Assembly: GCA_039105265.1 (NCBI GenBank)
Contig: JAPFFF010000014.1
Location: forward strand, 2,418,001-2,482,000
Direction of reading: 5' to 3'
Length of the DNA stretch: 64,000 bases
Origin: Tritrichomonas musculus
Lineage: Eukaryota; Parabasalia; Tritrichomonadida; Tritrichomonadidae
Part shown: in pieces, positions 55,043 through 64,000 of the stretch
How the letters are laid out: every line of letters begins with the position of its first letter
Numbering within the stretch: the first letter of the stretch is position 1
Made by a program: the position numbers and the translations under genes
The notes under the pieces: model-generated
Told to the model about the DNA's origin: nothing
What the model saw: only the letters and a program-made list of their open reading frames with translations
The model's database searches: none

Positions 55043-55945
55043 AAGGCTATTAGTTCGAACATTGATTAAAACGAATTGATGTGCTTTCATTGTTCTGTAT
55101 CGATTCCATAGCTCTTCGAAATCTATTGGAAATGGAACTTGTTGATATATGTAGCCGAGTTTCTGTCGTGAATAACCACTGAAGATGAAGAATGATGTTG
55201 CATTATTTTTCCATTCTGTTGTTAAAGCTTTGAAGAACTGAATGTTAACGAATATGATTAGATTCTTGTGTCGAAGCTGACTAATGGTATTAATAAAATA
55301 GGATGATTTAATTAGTTTCGATTTCAAGAAGTCTTCACAAAGAATGATAGTATTTAGCGGTTTATTCGGTTGACCTAGTTTATTGATATGAAGAAACTCA
55401 AACATATCGTTTAACTTCTTTTCATCGATTACTATTTTTGGTGTTGATGAATATTTGTTATACAATTCTTTATATAAATCAAGTTGTTTAAGATATTCTT
55501 CAGCATTGTTGTCAGCAACAGTTTTTATTGGTAGCTGTATCAATTCGCGTTGGCTTTCGAATGTTGCATCATTGATTGTTCCGTTTCGTGATACATAAAC
55601 AATTAAATGAAAGCCAGCGTTCTTCATTCGAGACATTTGAATAACATCTCGTAGCATTATATGACTCTTTCCTTTACCTTGCTGACCAACGAGTATGTTC
55701 AATGAATTGTAATATGAATAGATACCGTTTGCGATTGGTCTGATTGATTCGTTTTTTATTTTTGATTCATTGCGTTGATATGCTTTATTCATTTCATCAT
55801 CAATATTAAATGTTGTTTCATTAACTGTTGGCTTGAATGATTCATATTCAAATGCAAAACTCATTTGGTCATCATCATAATCAGAGCCACTAGAGAATAA
55901 AATCTCATTATAATTAAACTGAGTGGGTTTCATGAAACGTTTCAT
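55031..55945 (-). CDS. Polinton packaging ATPase (A32/FtsK-HerA type)
   Basis: 304 residues from ATG 55945. P-loop VGQQGKGKS and a hydrophobic strand ending in acidic residues (TIILCED) give Walker A and B; the region after Walker A (FHLIVYVSRNG) fits genome-packaging ATPases of Polintons and related viruses. By family knowledge it would pump DNA into capsids. It is last in a minus-strand cluster. Confidence 0.8.
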   Translation of the reverse strand: MKRFMKPTQFNYNEILFSSGSDYDDDQMSFAFEYESFKPTVNETTFNIDDEMNKAYQRNESKIKNESIRPIANGIYSYYNSLNILVGQQGKGKSHIMLRDVIQMSRMKNAGFHLIVYVSRNGTINDATFESQRELIQLPIKTVADNNAEEYLKQLDLYKELYNKYSSTPKIVIDEKKLNDMFEFLHINKLGQPNKPLNTIILCEDFLKSKLIKSSYFINTISQLRHKNLIIFVNIQFFKALTTEWKNNATSFFIFSGYSRQKLGYIYQQVPFPIDFEELWNRYRTMKAHQFVLINVRTNSLSFI

Positions 55946-56111
55946 TTCTTTAGTTTTCGTTAAAGCTCTTCATGAATACATTTTTGTTCTTATCTCTTCG
56001 CTGAGTTCTGGTTCTTTGTCAGGCATCATTAATGATACTTCAACAATCTTCACTAAAAATAAACCTGTTAATAATGAAACAACTAATATTTCATATATCA
56101 TTTATTGGTTT

Positions 56112-56714
56112 TTAAATACATGTTTTCAATGAAATGTTGTGTCTAATGAGTTCTGTATAAATGCTATTGTATTTGTATTTCAAGTCATTTGATTCATTAT
56201 TTTTGTACACCAATATCCTATTAATTAAAAGATATTTGGAACGAGAAACACAACCATTACACGCACAATCATCATTGACAATCAATTCAACTTTATCAGC
56301 TTGTGTTAGTAATTTGATGAGTTCCATTAATGTATTTGAATGACAAATCAATAAATCATTGACTTTTATCGGATTTGTTTCATAGATTGATAACAATATC
56401 TCAAGAAATTTGTTTTTGGTTTCAAGTTCTGTTATATCAGCTCCTATATCACTGATACCTCTTTCTAGGGAAACGTTGTTTGTTGGATGCTGTGATTGAT
56501 ATACTCCACTCATCTGAGGTATAGTAAAATTTGTGGCTTGAGATGATTGTGGTAATGGTTGAACTGATGGATATTCAACTGGTTGTGGTTGCTTTGGTTT
56601 GATGTTTATATTAATACTGGTTGATTGTTCCTGCTTAACTGATGCATCGTTTTCACTACTTAATATACGAGCTTTAGAGAGAGCCATGAATGTTTTAGGT
56701 AAAAATAAAACCAA
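56112..56714 (-). CDS. Polinton protein of 200 residues, unknown
   Basis: A Pro/Gln-rich N-terminal half (KPKQPQPVEYPSVQPLPQSS) is followed by a helical C-terminal part containing CACNGCVSRSKYLL, a possible metal-binding cluster. No family recognised. It lies between the small 81-residue gene and the ATPase gene on the same strand. Confidence 0.55.
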   Translation of the reverse strand: MVLFLPKTFMALSKARILSSENDASVKQEQSTSININIKPKQPQPVEYPSVQPLPQSSQATNFTIPQMSGVYQSQHPTNNVSLERGISDIGADITELETKNKFLEILLSIYETNPIKVNDLLICHSNTLMELIKLLTQADKVELIVNDDCACNGCVSRSKYLLINRILVYKNNESNDLKYKYNSIYTELIRHNISLKTCI

Positions 56715-56741
56715 TTAACGATGAGTCATTCATTGAATCAT

Positions 56742-56987
56742 TTACAAAGTCAACTGTTCAGCTGATTTGATACGTTCATCAATAGCTCTTAATTGTATTT
56801 TGATTGATTCAATATCATTAAATAGTTGTTTATATATCGACAATATGTGAATCATCTTATCAAACTTTCCGTTTAATGCATCATCTTCAGAATTCATACA
56901 TTCATTGAATATCTTGTCTTTAACTATTCGAAACTGAGCGTGTAAAGATGATGTATCACAACTCAAACCTTGAATTGCACTATTCAT
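56742..56987 (-). CDS. Polinton small helical protein
   Basis: 81 residues, probably a coiled coil at the C-terminal end (IESIKIQLRAIDERIKSAEQ). No family recognised. It starts at an ATG and is followed closely by the 200-residue gene on the same strand. Confidence 0.45.
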   Translation of the reverse strand: MNSAIQGLSCDTSSLHAQFRIVKDKIFNECMNSEDDALNGKFDKMIHILSIYKQLFNDIESIKIQLRAIDERIKSAEQLTL

Positions 56988-57152
56988 TTTAAACCAAAAA
57001 TAAACAAATTAATTAAATGATATTTTTATTCTTTGTTGTTCTTAAATGCCAACAATCTATTAATCATATATGATGATACATTTAACTTCAATTTGTCTTT
57101 CAATAAGTTTTGTGTATATGAACACCTTTTATGTCCTGGCAACTTATTTATA

Positions 57153-57350
57153 TCATTCATTACTTTCACGTTCATCCTTGTTCAAGAACTTTGATGAATT
57201 GAATATTGAACGCGTTCTTTTATGGTTTGCTTCTGTATTTGTTTCTTCATTTGTTTCTTCTTCTTCACTTACTTCTTGTTTTGATTCTAATATCAAAAGT
57301 AATTTATGTATTTCTTCAATGTGTTTTATTATTTCTCTTAACTCAGACAT
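57153..57350 (-). CDS. Polinton small acidic protein
   Basis: 65 residues, with an N-terminal helix (MSELREIIKHIEEIHKLLLI) and a Glu/Thr-rich segment. No family recognised. It heads the minus-strand cluster, diverging from the polymerase region. Confidence 0.4.
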   Translation of the reverse strand: MSELREIIKHIEEIHKLLLILESKQEVSEEEETNEETNTEANHKRTRSIFNSSKFLNKDERESNE

Positions 57351-57442
57351 TTCAATGAAATAAAAAACTCGAAATATTTTTTATTTTTTGATTTAACATT
57401 TTTTCAAAATTCAAATAATTTGATTTTTTAATTATATCATAA

Positions 57443-58078
57443 ATGAGTTCTCGTTATTACTATCAAAAAGATACCAAATCATTTGTTATTGAACAAATCA
57501 GGTATATCAATAATGAACTTCAATTAAAACCTCGCTTATCAACATCTAAACCTAGTGATTATGATGTTAAACACTTCAAATCAATCTTAGAAAACTATCT
57601 GAATTCATACGGTTTTAGAGAACATGAAGGTAATAGAATAGATGACATATCAATATTAGATTTCGTCAATAGAATGAAGAAAGAAGCAGAAGAACAAGAA
57701 GAAGAGGAGGAAGAGGAACAATTTGAAGAAGAAGAACAAGATGATGAACAAAAACTAAAACAAAAACAAATCGAGGACAATATTAAAATAGCTCATGATG
57801 CACTCAACAAAGCCCTTCAATTAATCAAATCTGAAAATATATTATTGAGACCATTACCACCAAAGACAAACAAACAGCCACAACGATATGAAGACATTCG
57901 ATTCAACAATGAAAATGCTGAATTAATTGAATACCTCAAAAAGTTTGGCTATAAAGGTGTTCATTCAAAACATGATTCATATTTCATAATCAATGAACCT
58001 GAGAACTTTGATGAAGCAGTTGAAGCATGTAGTCATTTCATTGACCAATTCCCGAATGATAGTGAAAAGGTTGAATGA
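57443..58078 (+). CDS. Polinton acidic protein, adjoining the polymerase gene
   Basis: 211 residues with a very Glu-rich middle (EEEEEEEQFEEEEQDDEQ) followed by Lys/Gln-rich sequence. No enzyme motif is seen. It lies directly before the polymerase frame and may be related to its N-terminal extension. Confidence 0.5.
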   Translation: MSSRYYYQKDTKSFVIEQIRYINNELQLKPRLSTSKPSDYDVKHFKSILENYLNSYGFREHEGNRIDDISILDFVNRMKKEAEEQEEEEEEEQFEEEEQDDEQKLKQKQIEDNIKIAHDALNKALQLIKSENILLRPLPPKTNKQPQRYEDIRFNNENAELIEYLKKFGYKGVHSKHDSYFIINEPENFDEAVEACSHFIDQFPNDSEKVE

Positions 58079-58156
58079 TTAGATGAAGACAGCAAAGAAC
58101 CAATAAAAATATATTACAAAAACGGAGTTTCATCAATTGAAGACATCAATGAATAT

Positions 58157-61100
58157 TTGACTGAAACATTATTTAAACAAGAAGTGAAACCGTTCAAAAT
58201 ATATTTTCAATTGACTGGTATATTTGAGATACCACCAAAGAATGAAAGTGAAAGATATACATATGAAGCAAGTGAAATCAAATGGAAAAACTATAAATCA
58301 TCAATTCCGATAATTGTTAGAGAGAATAAAGATATTGATAAAGTTAAACTGTATGTTGAATCAAAGATTCATGAATATGAAACCACTGCTTCAAACATCA
58401 AATTGTGTATCGTTTGGTCTGTTTCGTTTACAATTTCACGAGTCGTTAAGATAACAGGAAAGATTGATGAGGTTTCAGAATTGTTTGGCAAAAATAAATA
58501 TATCATTATTGATAATGTTGATGATTATTTGTGTTGGTATCGATTTCTTGCTTGTTGTTTGTTTCCTGAACTAACAAATCAAAACAAAGATGAAAAGAAA
58601 ACAAAATATAATACAGCTAATAGAACCAAAGCAGCAAAGAAAATATTATGTGAAGACCACGGAATGACTTATTCAACTAAACCTACAAAAGAAGCAAATC
58701 AAATCATCAACTCGTTCAAAGGTATCACGATTGAAGAAATGAAAGAATCAGCGAAGAATCATAACATCAATGTCAACATCTATGAATATGACAAAGAGAA
58801 ACATATTTATGATATTCAAGACCAATGGCATAACACAGACGAATCAAACAAAACGTTTTCAGCTCTCTTGTATTCAAAGGATAAGATACTTCACATCATG
58901 TACATCATCAATGCTGAAGCATTAACAAATATTCATATTTGTCCTCATTGTGGTTCATACATTCACAAAGGAAATCACAATATTGACAGATTCAACAGAA
59001 ATGTAGATAAATGTGATGGTAAATTCAAAAAGGATTTCATTCCTTCACGAGAAGCTTTACCATATTGTCCACACATTTTAAACAATCCTGTTTATTTGTA
59101 TTGTCTTTCATATGAACTTGAATGGAAGCCAACAATTCATTACATCACTTATGATTTTGAAACAATGGAGCAAAAGATTGAAAAGAAAGTCAGTGATAAA
59201 TCAGTTATCAATTCTCGATTGATTCCTTTGAGTGTTTCATCATGTGTGAAACTTGATAAAGGTTTGATAACAAAGAACTTTGATATACGAACAAATGAAT
59301 TCATTGCCAAATGGATTGACTGGTTGTTCGTTGTTGGATGTGATGTGTATGTTGATAAATTGAATCATTTGAAGAGCTTTATTAAAGATAAATCGGAAGA
59401 AGAACTCAATAAAATAGATACATCATTGAAAACAATAACAGTGTTCGGTTTTAATTCATCACGATTTGATTCAAACTTATTCAAAGAGCAATTGATTAAA
59501 AACCATTGGTCAATCGATAGCGGAATGATCGGAACAGCTACATCATTGAAACAATTCATATTGAAATCATCAAAGTATCCCATTCGATTACGATTCATTG
59601 ACGCACAAGCATTTGTTGCTGGAGGAACACTCAAACAGTTTGGAATTGATTTTGGTGGTATCACTAACAGTTCGAAAGGTGTCTTTCCTTATGAAGCAAT
59701 CAACAGTGATAATTATAATGAAGTGTTGTCAAAGAGTGAACCATTCAAATATGAGGAATTCTACAGTTATCTCAATCAAAAGAATCCATTAACAAAAGCT
59801 GATTATGAAGAGTATTTGATTGATTCAAAGAGGTTTGCAACACGTTGGGATTACCTGTTATCATACAATGACAATGATGTTGAAATGATGATTAAACCGA
59901 TTGACAACCTTATTCAAATGAATGCTGAATATAAAGTTGATTTGATTAACAATCTTTCATTGTCAAAGAACGCATCATGTATCAAATATGCTCTCGCTTA
60001 TAAAGATTTCAATCCTAAGAACGACTATGAAATCATCAATAAATCAAATACATTTAAACCAACAATGAAATGGTGGTCAAATAAATGTGATAACTATCGA
60101 AAACAAGACATGAAACATAACCAATCCAATCAAAATCAACGCGATATATCAAAATGTGTTGGTGAAAAGGATTTTGATGCATTCATGAAATTGTATGAAT
60201 CAAATGAAACTGGCAAATGCCATTTGTGTGGTGAACACTTTACTTATAACAACAAACCAACACTTGACCGAATAGATAACAACAAAGGAAATCAGATTGA
60301 TAATTGTTTGTTGGCTTGTGCTGAATGTAATCGTTTGAGACAACGTGATGATGACAAGATAACAAGAACCAAAATACAATTGAAAAAATTCTGCAAGCTC
60401 CATCACCTTCCCACACTCATAACTGATGAAAAAGAATACTACAACTTGAGAGAGAACATAACGGGAGGATTATCGAATGTACTTCATCGAGTGAACATCA
60501 GAGGTCAAACATTAATCAATAAACTCAAATATGATGCCGTCAATGACAGAATCATCAGCTATGACACTACTAACATTGTCTCACACGTTGCTGGTATTGA
60601 TTTCAATTCATTATATCCTTCATCATTCAGTTCAGTAAAACATTCATTTAATCCTTATCACGGAGGAATCATGTACATGCCAGGTTCATTTATAAAACGC
60701 TTTGATGTTTATGATGAAGATGGAAACAAGAATGAAAAGGTATTTAATGCTGCAATGAATATCATTCAATCAAAGAAACGATTTGATGCAAACCCTGAGT
60801 TTATATTCAAAGCTGAAGTCAAATTGAGATGTCCAAAGAATAAAATCAATGATTTGATTAACTTTCCCCCTGTGTTTAGAAATATCAATATAATGAATGA
60901 TGAACAAACGATTGGAAGTTATATGTACAAATATATGAAAGACAATAAACTGAATTCAGCCAATAAAGAAACAAGAAAGCTGACAATGCTTCTTGATACA
61001 TGCGGAACATTTATGACGTTCTCGAATTACCTTTTATGGTTTTTAATCGACCACGGACTTATTGTTGATGACATTAAGAGCTTAAGTTTATATGAAGCTC

Positions 61101-61993
61101 ATGACGGTTTTAATCAATTTGTTTGTGAGTTTATGAAGAAGCGTCAAGATATATTGTCAGGAAAGGCACACGGGAACGAAAAGTTTTACAAGATTAGTAT
61201 GAATGGTTCTTACGGATATGACGGTATGAATTCAGAGAACTTCAACAAAATCAGAATTGTTGATAAAAATAAAGCTTTTCAATTGATTGCATCCGATACT
61301 TATCGCAATGGATGTAAATTGTCAAATGATTGTTATTTGATACAATCACAACCTCATTCATTCAAATGTAATACATGTCTTCAAGAATCATTCTTTACAC
61401 TCGACAATGCGAAATACTGGAATTTGACTTTCCTTTATGACTTTCTTTACAAATGCATTGACATGAATAAGATTCATTTCAACTCGGTCGATACAGATAG
61501 TCTGTACATGTCAATCGCTGGTGATATGAATAAACCGATTGACCAGTTGTTTGATTACGTCATCAAAGACAAATCATTTTATGATAAACACATTTATAGC
61601 TTTATGCCAAACCCTGCAATTAATGATGTATATGATGAGAAAAAGATTCTCGGTTGTTGTGTAGAAAAGTTTGGAGCAAATCAAGTTGCTTTGTGCGCTA
61701 AGTGTTATACGATTTGGTCAGATGACAAAACAATTTCATTAAAGCTCAAAGGTGTTTCATTGAAGAAGATCAACATCAAATCAAGTGATTACAAAAATGT
61801 CATTGATAAGCAATCAATAATGAAAGGCAAAAATATAAACCTTCAAATGAATTCACAACTGATGAGTAAAATAACTGTAATCAAAAATGCATTAACAGCA
61901 GCACATTCAAAAATGTTGGTTTTATCGAATCATTGTTGTTGTCCTTATGTCAATGGTTTCACTGCAAAGGATTATTTCATTGAGAATCATTAA
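58157..61993 (+). CDS. Polinton family B DNA polymerase (protein-primed) with embedded HNH nuclease
   Basis: About 1278 residues. Exonuclease motifs: YDFETME (Exo I), FNSSRFDSN (Exo II) and YNDNDVEM (Exo III). Polymerase motifs: GIDFNSLYPSSF (A), KISMNGSYGYDG (B) and VDTDSLYMSI (C). Between the exonuclease and polymerase parts sits an HNH-type nuclease domain: CHLCGEHF, then LDRIDNNKGN, then CAECNRLR. It lacks the usual intein splice-site residues, so it appears to be an inserted domain rather than an intein (inference). By family knowledge the enzyme copies the element from a terminal protein primer. The polymerase region as a whole is broken, with about one break. Confidence 0.88.
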   Translation: MTETLFKQEVKPFKIYFQLTGIFEIPPKNESERYTYEASEIKWKNYKSSIPIIVRENKDIDKVKLYVESKIHEYETTASNIKLCIVWSVSFTISRVVKITGKIDEVSELFGKNKYIIIDNVDDYLCWYRFLACCLFPELTNQNKDEKKTKYNTANRTKAAKKILCEDHGMTYSTKPTKEANQIINSFKGITIEEMKESAKNHNINVNIYEYDKEKHIYDIQDQWHNTDESNKTFSALLYSKDKILHIMYIINAEALTNIHICPHCGSYIHKGNHNIDRFNRNVDKCDGKFKKDFIPSREALPYCPHILNNPVYLYCLSYELEWKPTIHYITYDFETMEQKIEKKVSDKSVINSRLIPLSVSSCVKLDKGLITKNFDIRTNEFIAKWIDWLFVVGCDVYVDKLNHLKSFIKDKSEEELNKIDTSLKTITVFGFNSSRFDSNLFKEQLIKNHWSIDSGMIGTATSLKQFILKSSKYPIRLRFIDAQAFVAGGTLKQFGIDFGGITNSSKGVFPYEAINSDNYNEVLSKSEPFKYEEFYSYLNQKNPLTKADYEEYLIDSKRFATRWDYLLSYNDNDVEMMIKPIDNLIQMNAEYKVDLINNLSLSKNASCIKYALAYKDFNPKNDYEIINKSNTFKPTMKWWSNKCDNYRKQDMKHNQSNQNQRDISKCVGEKDFDAFMKLYESNETGKCHLCGEHFTYNNKPTLDRIDNNKGNQIDNCLLACAECNRLRQRDDDKITRTKIQLKKFCKLHHLPTLITDEKEYYNLRENITGGLSNVLHRVNIRGQTLINKLKYDAVNDRIISYDTTNIVSHVAGIDFNSLYPSSFSSVKHSFNPYHGGIMYMPGSFIKRFDVYDEDGNKNEKVFNAAMNIIQSKKRFDANPEFIFKAEVKLRCPKNKINDLINFPPVFRNINIMNDEQTIGSYMYKYMKDNKLNSANKETRKLTMLLDTCGTFMTFSNYLLWFLIDHGLIVDDIKSLSLYEAHDGFNQFVCEFMKKRQDILSGKAHGNEKFYKISMNGSYGYDGMNSENFNKIRIVDKNKAFQLIASDTYRNGCKLSNDCYLIQSQPHSFKCNTCLQESFFTLDNAKYWNLTFLYDFLYKCIDMNKIHFNSVDTDSLYMSIAGDMNKPIDQLFDYVIKDKSFYDKHIYSFMPNPAINDVYDEKKILGCCVEKFGANQVALCAKCYTIWSDDKTISLKLKGVSLKKINIKSSDYKNVIDKQSIMKGKNINLQMNSQLMSKITVIKNALTAAHSKMLVLSNHCCCPYVNGFTAKDYFIENH

Positions 61994-62046
61994 ACAATTA
62001 ATTTAATGATTTTATTTTAAAAATCAATTTTTTATTTTTGTTATAA

Positions 62047-62685
62047 ATGAGTCAACCAACTGAACAAACACAAATTGAAAATGCTGAAGCTGAATTTGAA
62101 CCTTTGAAAGGTTTTGAAAGTGATTATGAAATTCAAACAACTTTCCCTTATAACATCAAGAATAAGAAAACAGGAAAAATAATAGCTGAAGGTGAATACA
62201 GACAAAATGTTTATCCGTGTGTAAACCTAAATAACAAAATATATTATAAACATATTCTTGTAGCAAAGCAATTTATTGAAAACCCTAATAATCTGCCACA
62301 AGTCGACCATAAGAATAGAATCAAAACTGATTATCATCTTGATAATTTACGATTTGTATCAAGTTCAGAGAATAATAAAAATAAATCAAATTATAAAGGT
62401 ATTCAATATGAATTCATTGATGACATACCTGATGATGCAATTGTTATTGATTTCTATGAAACAAAGACAGAAAGGAAAGAATTTGAAGAAAACACGTATT
62501 ATTACTACCATGATGATACTAATAATGAAGACATTTTTTATGCAAAGATTACTGATAATATTTATAAAATTCTTCATATCAATACAAATAAATCAGGTAA
62601 TGAATTTATTTCAATGAACGATATAAATAATCAAAAAGTTAGCGTATATATTAATAGATTCAAACATCAACATGATTTGATTTGA
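62047..62685 (+). CDS. Polinton HNH homing-type endonuclease (NUMOD4-like)
   Basis: 212 residues from ATG. The N-terminal part (FEPLKGFESDYEIQTTFPY) resembles NUMOD4, and the centre resembles HNH_3: YKHILVAKQFIENP, PQVDHKNRIKTDYHLDNLRFVSSSEN. The C-terminal third is acidic and unrecognised. Such nucleases are typical free-standing homing genes of phages and giant viruses. It lies directly after the polymerase gene on the same strand. Confidence 0.75.
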   Translation: MSQPTEQTQIENAEAEFEPLKGFESDYEIQTTFPYNIKNKKTGKIIAEGEYRQNVYPCVNLNNKIYYKHILVAKQFIENPNNLPQVDHKNRIKTDYHLDNLRFVSSSENNKNKSNYKGIQYEFIDDIPDDAIVIDFYETKTERKEFEENTYYYYHDDTNNEDIFYAKITDNIYKILHINTNKSGNEFISMNDINNQKVSVYINRFKHQHDLI

Positions 62686-62691
62686 TTTGAT

Positions 62692-63093
62692 TTACTCTTT
62701 GAATACAGCTAATGTTCTTTCATCAATGATACTTGTAATGATTCCAACAGTCATACGTTTTATTTTTGATGTTATCGCTGTCTCACCTGAAAGAACTTTC
62801 AGCTTATTGTCTTCATTATCGATAAACACCTCATCACCGATTGAATAACATGATGAATCATTAACTTTCACAAGATAATCACCATGACTTGAGAATGTGA
62901 TACATTTATTTTTGTCATCGATTCTCACACATATGCCGACATACTCTTTCCATGTTCCTGATGTCTTGACACTACAAATACAATCAGTTGTATCATCTGT
63001 TGTTGAAGGTATCCATTCATCACCAACATGTTTGTAAACCTTTCCTGTCATATACACAGGAGAACCAATAACGAAATCACTAACAGAGTTCAT
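62692..63093 (-). CDS. Polinton beta-rich protein, fibre or decoration-like
   Basis: 133 residues, rich in short beta strands (GDYLVKVND, GDEVFIDNEDNKL, VGIITSIIDERTLAVF), in the style of phage decoration and fibre-tip proteins. No family is assigned. It lies beside the fibre-like gene on the same strand and may belong with it. Confidence 0.45.
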   Translation of the reverse strand: MNSVSDFVIGSPVYMTGKVYKHVGDEWIPSTTDDTTDCICSVKTSGTWKEYVGICVRIDDKNKCITFSSHGDYLVKVNDSSCYSIGDEVFIDNEDNKLKVLSGETAITSKIKRMTVGIITSIIDERTLAVFKE

Positions 63094-63162
63094 TGATGAT
63101 TCAATCGGAGAGTAATGTGTGATTGTTGTGTTTGATTGCGTACCGTAAATAGCAGCCTTGAA

Positions 63163-63990
63163 TTATGCTAAATATGCTGGTACCATGATTTGTCTTGAAT
63201 ATATTTGTCTAGCATCTAATAATTCTTGAGTAGTTGTCCAATAATATTCAGCCATTGGGACACTATATGTAAGTGGTCTTCCTGATGATAAATCAAGAAT
63301 TTCTTCATAATACGCTGAATATTGGAAATTATCAAAATATATAGTTCTTTGATATAATAATATTACTATGTTATGGGGATTTGCAGCTGTATCATAAAAT
63401 AATATCCTTATTTCATTTCTTTCTGCATGATTTCCGACTATGTATTCCAGTTTAATTGCGTTATTTATAATTTTTAGATATTGAATTGATATATCAGCAC
63501 CCTCCGTAAATGGACCGCAATCAATTGCACATTTTTTTATTAATTGTTCTTCTGTTATGACATTTGACTTCAAAGCATATTTATTATCACATTCTGATTT
63601 AGTTAAATATTCAGCTAAACATTCAGGTATTTGACATTTAAATACAACTCCAGATAATATTAATGAAGCTAGATTAGTTATTGGTTTCTCATTTTTTTCG
63701 AATATACCATACAATTCATTATAATAAAATCTATCGAAATCAGTAGTTTCAAGTGAATTATTTATTAAATCAGCTGAAGTATAAACATTGTTTGTTAATA
63801 ATTCATTTAATGAACTCTTCAATGCATACTTACCTTCTGCAACTGTTTTCGTTTCATACTTATCTAATTCATAAGCCAATTCATCCTCATCAACAAACTT
63901 CTCATCAGCTTGTGCACTAGTATAATACGGTGTCAAATCAACATCTTTAATATCACTCTTCAATGCATAATTATTTGTTATGTGATTCAT
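63163..63990 (-). CDS. Polinton fibre-like protein with YALKS repeats
   Basis: 275 residues from ATG 63990; the frame is open to the window edge, so the real start may lie outside. It carries repeated YALKSDI / YALKSSL / YALKSNV motifs next to YYTSAQADEKF, typical of trimeric phage tail fibres and reported in large-virus and Polinton fibre proteins. The C-terminal part looks globular (YSAYYEEILDLSSGRPLTYS), possibly a receptor-binding head (inference). Confidence 0.6.
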   Translation of the reverse strand: MNHITNNYALKSDIKDVDLTPYYTSAQADEKFVDEDELAYELDKYETKTVAEGKYALKSSLNELLTNNVYTSADLINNSLETTDFDRFYYNELYGIFEKNEKPITNLASLILSGVVFKCQIPECLAEYLTKSECDNKYALKSNVITEEQLIKKCAIDCGPFTEGADISIQYLKIINNAIKLEYIVGNHAERNEIRILFYDTAANPHNIVILLYQRTIYFDNFQYSAYYEEILDLSSGRPLTYSVPMAEYYWTTTQELLDARQIYSRQIMVPAYLA

Positions 63991-64000
63991 ATTTGGTATA

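Larger units (their letters stand above)
54307..64000. mobile_element. Polinton (Maverick) element, part, right end outside window
   Basis: Family: Polinton/Maverick, a large self-synthesising element common in trichomonads. Parts seen: two small plus-strand genes, a packaging ATPase with small genes on the minus strand, a protein-primed family B DNA polymerase, an HNH nuclease, and fibre-like proteins. Integrase, protease and capsid genes are not seen and probably lie to the right. The left boundary is uncertain (53.3-54.3 kb). The part seen looks mostly preserved and young, but broken, with about three breaks. Confidence 0.85.

Noticed and set aside
58157-61993. Intein in the Polinton polymerase
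   Set aside because: The HNH segment lacks recognisable splice-junction residues; an inserted domain is the simpler reading.

Overview
The window looks like nuclear DNA of a trichomonad parasite, most like Tritrichomonas (inferred from content, not from a search). It is very AT-rich and nearly all genes appear intronless. It is dominated by families that are expanded in trichomonads: TKL-type kinases, some fused to Sel1 repeats; BspA-type leucine-rich-repeat proteins; giant HECT ubiquitin ligases; PPP phosphatases; DDE transposons; and a Polinton (Maverick).

Region by region. 1-2.7 kb holds the end of an archaeal-type alanyl-tRNA synthetase gene cut by the window edge. 2.9-5.9 kb is a signal-peptide-bearing, single-pass surface protein made of three repeated modules. 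6.0-8.7 kb is a broken kinase-Sel1 gene. 8.8-11.1 kb is mostly non-coding, with one small gene and a 99%-identical 0.3-kb copy of part of the surface-protein gene. 11.1-12.8 kb is a BspA-like gene with no ATG. 13.2-14.2 kb is a decayed midasin-like AAA fragment. 14.5-18.0 kb is a striking polypeptide with two kinase domains, a pseudokinase and a C-terminal ADF-H/coactosin domain. 19.4-20.4 kb is a PPP phosphatase. 21.4-23.6 kb is a kinase fused to discoidin-like modules. 24.2-25.6 kb is a second BspA gene.

26.4-38.3 kb holds two divergent paralogous HECT ligase genes; the second is split by a one-base frame change. 38.8-46.2 kb contains three nearly identical copies of a bacterial-type aspartate carbamoyltransferase gene (pyrB) in inverted arrangement, around an intact kinase-Sel1 gene. 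47.1-50.9 kb holds two pogo-like DDE transposases, one decayed and one with a whole reading frame. 51.3-51.7 kb is a 42-bp minisatellite. 53.2-54.3 kb is an unusual, comparatively GC-rich stretch. From about 54.3 kb to the right edge lies part of a Polinton: packaging ATPase, family B DNA polymerase with an embedded HNH nuclease, a second HNH nuclease and fibre-like proteins. Its other end lies outside the window.

Theme: most host genes here belong to signalling (kinases, phosphatase), ubiquitin conjugation and cell-surface families, among many signs of recent duplication and decay. Many reading frames extend upstream only to TTG codons; I moved such starts to the first plausible ATG.
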